Source: Macrotis lagotis
Lineage: Eukaryota; Chordata; Mammalia; Peramelemorphia; Peramelidae
DNA: 64,000 bases
Direction: 5' to 3'
NCBI RefSeq assembly: GCF_037893015.1
Contig: NC_133658.1
Location: 15,919,927 to 15,983,926, forward strand
This document shows, one piece after another, positions 55,555-64,000 of this stretch. How positions within the stretch are numbered: the first letter of the stretch is position 1; the number at the start of each line of letters is the position of its first letter. The notes under the pieces were generated by a model. The model saw only the letters and a program-made list of their open reading frames with translations, searched no databases and was not told the origin of the DNA. The position numbers were made by a program, and so were the translations under genes.

Positions 55555-56890
55555 AGTTTGGAGACTTTCAGCCAGTTGGTTTACATAGATCCTTATGGGG
55601 CTTATGTAGAACAACCAGTCAGAGGTGATGAAATCTCCAAGATTTTATTTTAGGGCAACTTTATTTGACACTTCTAGACACTATCTGCCAGTGAAGACTA
55701 TTCTTACAAGTCTGGACAGCATACCATTTAATAAATGCAATGTTCTTCATTACTAAATAGCAGATAGTGATTCTTTCCCATATCAGACTCATGCAACAAT
55801 AAAGCCTATTCTTCTGCCCATATCAAACTTGTATTTGAATATTCTCAATCACAGTTATCACAGAGTTTGATATTCCAGTCCAGACCGCCTTCTAATGAAA
55901 AAGTCAGAAAGATCTCTTGATACCTTGTTGTAAAGGAGCAGCAAAGACTGATTCTTTTGGACTTGTATATCAGATTTTGAATATAACCTAAGAGTTCATG
56001 TCCAAGTTTTTCAAAGTTAGCACAGGGTTTACAGAAAACTACATCCGTATGGGACAAGATAAAGTAAACTTCATTTTTTGGCAGTCAAACCCAGATGTGA
56101 CAAAATGTGGTTGGCAACAAGACTTTGATAAAGAATATCATAAATTTGAATCTTACTCTACTCAAAAGCTTATAGATGCCATTTCGTCTGCAGAGGCTAC
56201 ATGGTCTTGCAAAAAATGGTTGATAGGGGCAGCTAGCTGGCATAGTGGATAAAGCACCGGCCCTGGAGTCAGGAGTACCTGGGTTCAAATCCAGTCTCAG
56301 ACATTTAATAATTACCTAGCTGTATGGCCTCGGGCAAGCCACTTAACTCCATTTGCCTTGCAAAAACCGAAAAAAAAGTGGTTGATAATAGAATAATGCT
56401 TAAGAAAGATGCTATCATTGGAGTACAGATAGAATCGACTCATCCTAAAGATCTACTGGAAGTGACCAAGGGTGCTTCAATTCTCACAGCCCCTTGATAT
56501 CAAGACTATATTAAATATTGGACAGGGTTGGAAGATATACTATATCCTAGAACCCCTTAATTTTATTAGGACTAAAGGTCAGAAAGATTTAATATATGTC
56601 CTCGGGGGAGAACATATGGATGCAACTAATCTCACACCCAGATTACAGCCTTGAGTAAATGCTGTTGGGTAGGGGTTTTGAGCTCCCAAAATGTCTAAAA
56701 TCTTGTTGATGCTTATGATAAACCTGACAGAACATTTCTGTCATCTAGTTTTGAGAAATGTAAAGTGCCCCAGTGGAGCGCAATGCAGAACAAAGTATTA
56801 CACTGTGCTCAACTTAATTTTGACATTATGTAAAATAAAATACAAACTATGAAATTTTACAAAGAAAATAGCTTTGTAAAAATAAAAAAG
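55555..56890 (+). pseudogene. Candidate processed pseudogene of an unidentified gene
   Basis: Peptide-like segments follow one another on the plus strand across stops and frameshifts. They are FSQLVYIDPYGAYVEQPVRG (near 55567-55626), ITEFDIPVQTAF (55850s), KGAAKTDSFGLVYQILNI, an 84-codon frame at 55998-56252 with TENYIRMGQDKVNFIFWQ and FDKEYHKFESYSTQ, DNRIMLKKDAIIGVQIES after the SINE, and YQDYIKYWTGLEDILYPR. The composition (Trp, Tyr, Asp and Lys mixed) looks like real protein rather than AT-rich noise. aaaataaaa at 56832 and an A-rich stretch near 56880 fit a retrocopied mRNA end. A SINE splits it at 56226-56378. I cannot name the parent. A diverged transposon ORF is the alternative. Confidence 0.45.
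56226..56378 (+). mobile_element. tRNA-derived SINE inside the pseudogene
   Basis: ggggcagctagctggcatag, gggttcaaatccagtctcag and a poly-A end. The target duplication tggttgata is present at 56217-56225 and 56379-56387. The insertion post-dates the pseudogene. Confidence 0.95.
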
Positions 56891-56904
56891 AGTGTTTCCA
56901 GACT

Positions 56905-57095
56905 GAAGCCTATTGACTTTAGAATCAGTAAAAACCTGGATTTTTTTTAAATTTTTGCCTCCAACATTCAGGATCACAGGTCACTCATTTGAACAGTTTT
57001 CTCATCCATGCAATGTGAATAATAGTAACACCTACTTTAATGTCAAAACTGAGAAAGACATTTCAATATAGGGATATATCATTGGATATTAGTTT
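56905..57095 (+). mobile_element. MIR-type core-SINE, diverged
   Basis: ttagaatcagtaaaaacctg, aacagttttctcatccatgc and aataatagtaacacctactt. Confidence 0.6.
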
Positions 57096-57329
57096 GGGAT
57101 ATCCTTTTCGCTAATATTTTTGCTAGAATCAAATGATAGAAATATGTTTAGGCCACTTTACAAATATTAATGCTCCATAGGAATGTTGGTTATTACTTTT
57201 TATTAAAATACATTGAACTGACTGAAGATCAAAGAGTTATATGATTTCATTTTAATCCTCCTAGCTTTATTAGTATTATTTGCAGAGACCTGTCACATTC
57301 CTGCAAGTCCTATAGAGTGCATATAATAT

Positions 57330-57675
57330 TTATAATACTTAATAGAAATTTGCTTCTTAAGATTTTTCCTTTCAAGGTTCATAATCCCAAAAGTGAACTG
57401 AGGGAAGAGCATTTCCTGGCAATTAAGAGGCAGCTGGCCCCAACTTCTCCAGTCCATAACTCCTACAACCTCTGGCTCACAGATTCAATATTGTTTCAAG
57501 GATCGAACCCTTAATCACTTCTTCAGGCAATGCCCTGGATGACCAGGCTGGCAATTCAATTACATCTTTTCTGCTTACAGTGGAAACTTCACTTTATAGG
57601 CCACATTTCAGGTGCTGGTGCTGTCCCAGGTGACTTATCCTCTGTGATTGATGTTAGTGGTTGAAGGTGATTTAG
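57330..57675. promoter_or_regulatory. Candidate unique regulatory block
   Basis: Repeat-free and more complex than its surroundings, with ggcaattcaattacatc and cacaggtgctggtg-like cores. The 65-codon frame at 57317-57514 has no recognisable domain. Function is inference only. Confidence 0.2.
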
Positions 57676-57699
57676 AATTCTGCAATGTATAAGTTGGAA

Positions 57700-57770
57700 G
57701 TATACATTTATGTGCATATATATGTATATACATATATCATATACATATATGTGTATGTATGTATATATCC
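57700..57770. repeat. (TATG/TATA)n microsatellite
   Basis: Alternating purine-pyrimidine units of TATATG and TACATA. Confidence 0.9.
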
Positions 57771-57797
57771 TATAAAAGTAATAGGAGTATACTTTAA

Positions 57798-57893
57798 AAT
57801 AACAACAGTGGATAAAGCACTGACCCTGGAGTCAGGAGTACCTGAGTTCAAATCCAGTCCTCAGACACTTAATAATTGCCTTGTGACCTTAGG
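57798..57893 (+). mobile_element. tRNA-derived SINE, truncated both ends
   Basis: gtggataaagcactgaccct, gagttcaaatccagtcctca and ttgccttgtgaccttaggcg. Confidence 0.85.
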
Positions 57894-58079
57894 CGAGGAG
57901 AAAACTAGCAATTTGAGAAGAAGGAAGAAGGGAGACCGAACTGGAGGAGATGCCAACTTCTCTGAATACTGGAGGGAGTCGAGGATTAGCGGAGCTAGGG
58001 AGAAGGAGGGGAAATGATCTGGACATGGAATCTAGCCAATTCAGGAGAAGTGAAGTTTAAGTAAGTTAGCGGTCTATCT

Positions 58080-58208
58080 TGATAAAGTTATAGAATCTCA
58101 TATCTAGAGATGAAAGGGACCCCAGTGCCCACCTAGTCATTTTACAAACTGGGAACTGAGACTAGAGAAATAAAGTCACCTTCTTAAAGTCAACCAGCTA
58201 GTATGTAA
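58080..58208 (-). mobile_element. MIR-type core-SINE remnant
   Basis: tctagagatgaaagggaccc, cattttacaaactgggaact and gtcaaccagctagtatgtaa. Confidence 0.6.
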
Positions 58209-58349
58209 GCTGATAACGTGTTGTTATATGAGTTCACTGAGGGTGAAGATGGGAGTGAAGGCATTTTACTATTAGGCAAACTTCTAACCCTTCTCTTGAC
58301 CCAAGCTCATTTCTACCCCTCAGGTTACTACTACTCCCCCTGTTAACCT

Positions 58350-58530
58350 CATTTGTTGTTGATGCTGTCCTTCATTCTCAAAGAGGACCATGACATCAGA
58401 GAGGCGATGCCATGACATGCAAGTAAATTGGATTTGAGCGAAGCCCCCTTCTATGCTAAGTCACCCAGCCTAACTTCCTTCCCCAGAGCAATCTGGGCCA
58501 GATGGCTAGATACACATCAGCACAACTATG
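58350..58530 (-). mobile_element. Longer marsupial SINE, 3' half
   Basis: Antisense: gtccttcattctcaaagagg, accatgacatcagagaggcg and gtaaattggatttgagcg. Confidence 0.85.
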
Positions 58531-58539
58531 ATCAAATAG

Positions 58540-59520
58540 TGCTAAATACATAATTTAAATTTAAGGAATGCAAGTCAAAAAACTTTATCTTCTGCACCAT
58601 GTGTCCTCATATATGTCCTAGTTTCTCTTATACAATCTAATTCTCTTAGTGAAAAAGGAAAGGAACAAAGTAAGAAAGAAGAAAGAGAAAAACGATGTCC
58701 TTTTTTGATATTTTTTTTTTACTTTTTTATGATCTGGATGTGTTTGGGTGAGTTTGCTATTATTCTGAAGACCTGACTACCTCCATATTAAAAACAACCT
58801 TCTTTCTGAAGTGAAATACTTCAGGAAAGTAAAGTTGAACACATATTTGGAACTAGAATAAAAAATTCTTGGAATTAAATAATGAAACAACACTGGTTCC
58901 TAGAGATACTCATTTCTATCTGAAGTATAACTACCAGTGTTGGTTTCTGAGGAAAATAGCATGAAATTTTCCTGAGAACATCCTTGGAATTCATATTATA
59001 AAAATAGTACATTCATCAATTAGCCCAAATTCATTTGAAATGGAAGAGGAACGATTTTTTTTTCTTGTGGCTCAATGATGGGGATTAGTAAAATATTTGC
59101 ATAGTTTAGGAAAGTTCCTAGTTGAATGACTTCTTGCTTTTCTCTGCTAAGCTCAGTTGATTCTAAACTCAAAGAGTACATTTGTTAAATATTGATATCT
59201 GTTCAATTTTGATCCTCTGATACACCTCCGTTACAACTCTGACAGACATACATATTAGTAAGCCTTGAGTTGCTGTAGCTCCCATGTACACTGGGAATTG
59301 TTGGCTAATTTGACCAATTATCTGTAGAGTCAAAACAAGTAAACTCTCACTTTTCAGTCCTTCACTCTTCATGATACAACAACAATATTTCACATCTCTG
59401 TGAGCAAATCTAGTTGAACTCAGGTTATTCTTAAAGCTAGAATTATTTAATGGGAACTAGACAGAAAATAGTCCAACACATAAAGCTAGCTCATCATATA
59501 AAATGGAAAATATATCAATT
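58540..59520. other. No gene or named repeat seen
   Basis: AT-rich. The minus-strand frame 59393-59169 (74 codons) matches nothing I recognise. Confidence 0.35.
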
Positions 59521-59524
59521 TATA

Positions 59525-59722
59525 GATACGTAGGTGGCACATGGGATAGAAATCTATACTTGGAGTCTGAAAGACCTGCTTTATGATACTTAGCAACTGT
59601 GTGAGCTTTGCAAAAGTGCTTTACCTATCCCAGCTCCATTTTCTTCAGTTGTAATGCAAAAATAACACCCATTTGATAACGCAAATGACTTGATATATAA
59701 AAAACACTTTGCAAAATGTAAG
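59525..59722 (+). mobile_element. MIR/THER1 core-SINE
   Basis: gtaggtggcacatgggatag head, ttcttcagttgtaatgcaaa and the tail aaacactttgcaaaatgtaa. Confidence 0.75.
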
Positions 59723-59793
59723 TTTCAAATTTAGATTTTTTAAAACTAAATTTTATTTTTTAATTTATTTTTATTAAAGACATTATTTGAGTT

Positions 59794-59896
59794 AAAAATA
59801 TGGAACGCTTCATGAATTTGCATGTCATCCTTGTGCAGGGGCCATGCTAATCTCTGTATCTTCCAATTTTAGTATATGTGTTGCTGAAGTGAGCAC
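59794..59896 (-). ncRNA. U6: U6 spliceosomal snRNA-like copy, probably a pseudogene
   Basis: Read on the minus strand from 59896 it follows U6 snRNA almost throughout: GTGCTC at the 5' end, CACATATACTAAAATTGGA, then ACAGAG, GATTAGCATGGCCCCTGC, GATGACATGCAAATTC and a terminal run of T. U6 provides the catalytic centre of the spliceosome. The length is 103 bases against about 107. One base is lost before GATACAGAG and three bases (AGA) are lost between ACAGAG and GATTAGC, which damages the ACAGAGA box. The AGC triad is retained. No TATA box at -25 to -30 and no proximal sequence element are evident upstream. A dead retrocopy is the best reading. Confidence 0.9.
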
Positions 59897-59899
59897 TAT

Positions 59900-60569
59900 T
59901 TTATTTTTAATGTTTTGATCAATGGATCCAAGAAAACTGTTTTTTTTTTCACTTTTAATCCCAAAGGAAGAAAACACTGAAAATCATCTCATTATTTAGA
60001 ATCCTGCTAATACCCCACCCATTGTTTCCTACTATTGCAGTAAGTTGGAACCAGGTCCATTTATATGAACACTACTTCTTATTCACTATCATGGATTCTG
60101 CCTCTAGTTCATGGGCAGCTCAAATCTTTGACTTACTTATAGATTAGAGTAAGAAAGTTGTGATTTCTCCAAATCCAGTCAAATGCAACCAGAGAAGACT
60201 CTTGGCTATTTTTTTTTTAATATAAGGCAGAATTCCTTTTTATGTATATCAAACAAGCAAGATTTATGATTTCCTTAGAATTACAAACACCTAGTCCAAT
60301 GCAGTATGGTATCTTATCCTTGCTATATGGTCTTGCCCATTAGAACATATTTGCTCAATGGTAGATATTTTGAGGGTTTTTTGGATTTTTTTGGATGCTG
60401 TTGCTCCAACATTAAGGGACTGGCAAATATGTTAAATGATTACTGAATGACTAACTTAAAGTTTTAAAAAGACTATAAACATTCCATTCACATTTAAAAT
60501 TATATTTACTAATTGTGAAATTTCCCTCCATCTATTTTCCTCATTATTTTCTCTCATCCTTTTTTTCTC
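59900..60569. other. No gene or named repeat seen
   Basis: AT-rich sequence with several poly-T runs. No frame of note. Confidence 0.4.
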
Positions 60570-60585
60570 TATATTTGTTATTTTT
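60570..60585. repeat. SINE target-site duplication, left
   Basis: tatatttgttattttt, matched with one mismatch at 60751-60766. Confidence 0.8.
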
Positions 60586-60750
60586 TTATTTTTTTATTTT
60601 TTTTTAGGTTTTTTCAAGGTAAATGGGGTTAAGTGGCTTGCCCAAGGCCACACAGCTAGGTCATTATTAAGTGTCTGAGACCGGATTTGAACCCAGGTCC
60701 TCCTGACTCCAAGGCCGGTGCTTTATCCACTGCACCACCTAGCTGTCCCA
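60586..60750 (-). mobile_element. tRNA-derived marsupial SINE (~150 bp type)
   Basis: Antisense and close to consensus: poly-T, gcccaaggccacacagctag, ccggatttgaacccaggtcc and head caccacctagctgtccc. Confidence 0.95.
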
Positions 60751-60769
60751 TATACTTGTTATTTTTATC

Positions 60770-62560
60770 TTCTCCCCCACTCTCTGATCCCAATCGACAC
60801 ACTGCTTTACATGGTTTTCTCCCTTCTCTACATGTTCAGATTCTTCTTTATCCTTCCAGATACACTCATTGTTTCATCTTCAACCAAGTGAGAATAAGTT
60901 TCCAACAGTAACTGTCCTCCACCCTTCTTCCTTCCCTATCTCACTGATATAATTGTTCCCTTTTACCTTTGCTTACCCAATTTTTCCTTTGAGAATCTTC
61001 CCATCATACACATTTCAGCCTCAAATTTTCTTTCAGACTACATTAGCAATGATGATAATTTTAAAGAATATTAACAATAGTCATATATAAATATAAAGTT
61101 TGATCTTCATGAGTGACTTATAGTCTTTAATGTTTTCCTTATATTCTGCATCTTCTATATTGATTTTTTTCCAATGGGATTTGATCATTTTTTAGAAATA
61201 CTTGAAAGTCTTTCAGTTAGAAAATGTCCATTGCTTTGATCTTTTTCCTTCAGGGTTATATTCAGTTTTGCTGGTTAAGTAAATCTTGGATGTAACAATA
61301 GAACGTTTGCCCTTTGACATTCCAAGACCTAGTCTTCAAGAGTAGAAATTACTGAATCTTGTGACTGTCTTTCTGAAATATGTAAATCATGTTTTTCTTA
61401 TTTGCAATATTTTCTCCTTAAATTGGAAGTTGTGAAAATTGACTATGACATTCCTATAAATTTTCCTCTTGGGGTGAATAGCAGATTTTTTTTCCCATTT
61501 CTATATTATTATGTTGATCTAAAGCATCAGGGCTATTTTCTTTCATAATTTCTATTGATATTGTGTACAGATACCTTTTTGTCATAACGTTCAGGTATTT
61601 CTACAATTCTTACATTGTCTCTTCTCCATCCATTCTCCAGGTCAGTTGTTTTCTAATGAGATATTTCAGATTCTCTTCAAGTTTTTCTGGATTTATTATT
61701 TCTTGGTTTCTTAATGTCATCCAGTTCTACTAGTTTTCAAGGAGTTCTTTTCTTTCTGAAGATTTTGTATCTTTTTCCAATTAGGTAACTATCTTTTCAT
61801 AATGTTCTTGGATTACTATTTTTTGCAAATTTTTCTTCTATCTTTTTTTATTTGATATTTGAATACCTTTTTAAATTCTTTCAAGAACTCTCTTTGGGCT
61901 TGTGATCATTTGATGTTTCTCTTTGGGGTAGATTTGGCCTTTTTTAGACTATCTTCCTACGAATATAAACGCAGATCTTCTTTTATACAAAAGTAACTAT
62001 GTCCATGTTCTTTTTCCTTTGCCTAGTCATCTTTATTTTTATTTCATTTTAGTTTCAGAAGCTCATTATTGTAATCCAGTTTTGCTCCTTAGTTTGGGGC
62101 AATGTTGCCTGAGGTCTTGGGTCCTCTTAGTGTTATTTTCTGAACTCTGAGTTCTCAACCTCAGGGACTCCTCTGCTCCCCACAGTGAGGGCCCCCCAGC
62201 CATGCTGTTCCCAAAATATTCCTACTCTGGCCTGGTATTTCACTTACCAGCAGAGTGCTCACTCAGTCCACATTTCTTGTCACTTCTAGGACAGGCTTCT
62301 AGAATCAATGCTGAGTCCTTCAAAATTGCCTACTCAGCCATCTGCTGTCCTTAAGATGAAAGCTTGTGCCATGTAAGATCATAAAAAAATTCATGCGTTC
62401 ATGATACAACATTTCTTAAATTCTGGTCTGTTTTCTAAAAGAATTGCTCAAAGACCTGCTTTTTTGATTCAATGAGGTTGACCTAGAGGTTTCTCTATTT
62501 ACTCAGGTCAAACTTCAACCCCTGCTCTATATTCATTTCTTGACTGTTTTCTGTCTATTA
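60770..62560 (-). mobile_element. L1 5' half: leader, ORF1 and probable inter-ORF region
   Basis: On the minus strand the L1 leader lies at about 62560-61930 and ORF1-like sequence at about 61900-61200. The ORF1 part parallels the half-L1 (ctgcttgtaat/cttatttgcaatattttctcctt; ttcagttttgctggttaagt). Sequence at 60770-61190 may be the inter-ORF region. All frames are broken. The leader resembles 34905-35470, not 1-545. Confidence 0.65.
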
Positions 62561-62611
62561 ATGGAGGAAATCTGGAGAACCTGGAAATTCCTGACCAACT
62601 AAAATTAACTT

Positions 62612-62742
62612 TGGAGTGGGAGTAGGAGTAGAAGGAGCAGCAGATGCTATAGTAATAGTAGTAGTGATAATTGTGGTATGACTAATAGTAGCAGCAGCAG
62701 CAGCAGTAATAGTAGTAGTAGTTGGAGTGGTGGTAGTAATCA
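62612..62742. repeat. (TAG/CAG)n microsatellite
   Basis: Impure TAG, CAG and GGAG trinucleotides. The Thr/Ala-rich minus-strand frame is an artefact. Confidence 0.9.
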
Positions 62743-62799
62743 TATCCTAAGTTTCTATAGTTTATGCTATATATATATAGTTCTAAATGTTATATAGTT

Positions 62800-62832
62800 C
62801 CTTATGTTATACATTTTATGTATAACATAAGG
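62800..62832. repeat. Perfect 14-base hairpin
   Basis: ccttatgttataca and tgtataacataagg are exact reverse complements around the five-base loop tttta. There is no T-run context to suggest a functional terminator. Confidence 0.9.
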
Positions 62833-62839
62833 AAATTGG

Positions 62840-63225
62840 ACTTAATTTGCCTCGTAGAGCTCTAATATTCTATAGACCTTGAGGCTCCTCTCGATTTTGT
62901 CCCAAATAATATTCCTAAGACTCATTATCATACTGCTTCCCATGATGCCAATGTACAACAGCTGGAAAGGCAAAGATGAAGAAAGAAAACCCAGCAGATG
63001 GAGAACAATCACAAAATTGTGGCACTGGAAAGGCCTTTTGCAAGTTGACTTTCTAATTAGACCCGATGATTTTCATGTGGTCAGGGAACTAAGAATGCCT
63101 TCACTTACTGACCTTATTAAAACAGGGAGCAACCCAGATCTGCCTCCCAGGTCATAGTTTGCCATCCACTGAAAAAATCTAGTCATTACTGATGAAGCTA
63201 TCTGCCAAGTGGCCATCCAATCTTT
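62840..63225. other. Unassigned; one 92-codon frame
   Basis: The plus-strand frame 62879-63157 starts with a hydrophobic stretch (LLSILSQIIFLRLIIILL), then becomes Lys/Arg/Trp-rich. No domain is recognised. Its length is within chance expectation, so I do not call a gene. Confidence 0.3.
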
Positions 63226-63229
63226 TCCA

Positions 63230-63715
63230 AAAGTGTCCAATGTCAAGGTACTTACTGTCTTCTAAGACTATGTGTCTTGCTCTCATCATTAGGAAAATTT
63301 TTACCTTACCTCACGTCCAAATTTGCCTCTTTGAAAACAACTTCTTTCTTCTGTGTATGACTTCTGGCAGTGGATAGAATAAACCTCTCTCTCTTCCAGG
63401 TGATGACCCTTCCAATTTAGGAAGACCGCTATCATGTCTTCATCATTCATCTCTTCTCCATAAGCATCCTTTAAACCTTCAACTCCTTCTCATACAGGAA
63501 ACTCTTAAAGCCTTAACTATCCTTTTTCTGCCTCCTGGAGAGTCTTCAACTTATCAAAGTCTTCTTAAAACAAGACATCTAAAAATAAAGATGTTTCAAA
63601 CATGGTCTACCCATAAGAATAGGTAGTGAGGCTTTTTCTTCCCTCCCCACTTTATAATTCTTTCCTCAATAGAATCTAAAATGGAATTTGCATTCTTGCC
63701 TGCCATAGAATCCTA
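63230..63715 (-). mobile_element. L3/CR1 LINE 3' region
   Basis: Antisense, with CR1 landmarks in order: atcattaggaaaatttttac, ccaaatttgcctctttgaaa, agaccgctatcatgtcttca, ttcaacttatcaaagtcttc and aaatggaatttgcattcttg. Confidence 0.75.
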
Positions 63716-63775
63716 AGATCATATATTTGGAGCCAGAAGGGATTGTCAAGGTCATCTAGACCAACACCTTAATTT
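63705..63775 (-). mobile_element. MIR-type core-SINE remnant
   Basis: tttggagccagaagggattg, aaggtcatctagaccaacac. Confidence 0.5.
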
Positions 63776-64000
63776 CTTTTTTTAAATTAAATTAAATTAA
63801 ATTTATTTATTTTTATTTTTATACCATTTATACATGTATATTTTTACATTATAAAATTTCCTTCCACTCTCCATTCCCACAACCCTCCTCTCAGTGGTGA
63901 ACTGTCAGGTTAGGATTGTACATACATATATATTTTGGATAAACATGTTTACAGGTTAGTCATTTCCAGTATGAGGAATTAGGATTAAAGGAAAGAGATA
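63776..64000 (-). mobile_element. L1 3' UTR, continues past window edge
   Basis: Antisense: T-rich tail at 63776-63830, then aaatttccttccactctcca, tctcagtggtgaactgtcag and catttccagtatgaggaatt. Same 3' UTR subfamily as 14587-15084 and 33041-33703. Confidence 0.85.

Noticed and set aside
2299..60750. tRNA genes suggested by A- and B-box sequences (several sites)
   Set aside because: All sites are heads of tRNA-derived SINEs. None folds into a complete cloverleaf with a discriminator and terminator.
62879..63157. 92-codon frame with a hydrophobic N-terminus like a signal peptide
   Set aside because: Isolated, with no family match, splice context or upstream signal. It is compatible with chance.

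Overview
The window reads as ordinary non-genic nuclear DNA from a marsupial mammal. The main evidence is about eight copies of a roughly 150-base tRNA-derived SINE that opens with ggggcagctaggtgg. With it occur a longer SINE of about 300 bases, MAR1-type SINEs with a BovB/RTE-like tail, MIR/THER1 core-SINEs, old L2 and L3/CR1 LINEs, and L1 ends of the marsupial type. I cannot separate an Australian dasyurid-like source from an American opossum-like one. The sequence is AT-rich and CpG-poor. I found no host protein-coding exon, no functional RNA gene, and no operon, phage, CRISPR or other prokaryotic feature. Nearly every open reading frame above 60 codons lies in a repeat, a microsatellite or chance-open sequence.

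Layout. 0-9 kb: an L1 5' UTR cut by the window edge, an antisense L2 with an unexplained insert of about 317 bases, a 5'-truncated L1 with a clean 16-base target-site duplication, scraps of CR1/L2, and a purine tract. 9-14 kb: a non-repetitive block that may be a conserved enhancer, then a roughly 690-base degenerate AAGT array. An L1 3' end follows, tail to tail with an antisense L1-like element that has a 5' UTR and ORF1 but no ORF2 (half-L1, HAL1-like). 14-25 kb: SINEs, an L1 3' UTR, a SINE nested inside another SINE, the 3' half of an RTE-like LINE sharing its tail with the longer SINE, an L2 split by MAR1 copies, and microsatellites. 25-41 kb: a 1.9-kb L2 spanning its reverse-transcriptase region, several MIR and L2 tails, L1 ends and a polypyrimidine tract. 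41-47 kb: a decayed L1 of about 4.8 kb with endonuclease and reverse-transcriptase remnants, split by a SINE. 47-55 kb: TAG microsatellites (one split by a SINE) and a diverged direct repeat of about 355 bases (51.1 and 53.8 kb). 55-64 kb: a candidate processed pseudogene I cannot name, a U6 snRNA-like copy with deletions, an antisense L1 5' half, an L3/CR1 tail, and an L1 3' UTR running off the right edge.

No genes work together here. The recoverable biology is the layering of retrotransposon families and a few unique blocks that may be under constraint. I did not find a convincing undescribed system. The best leads are the half-L1, the unidentified pseudogene, the 51/54-kb direct repeat, the block at 8.9-9.4 kb and the GTAAGT-rich tetranucleotide array. 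All family assignments were made by eye from remembered consensus features, and edges of old elements are good to about 20-50 bases.
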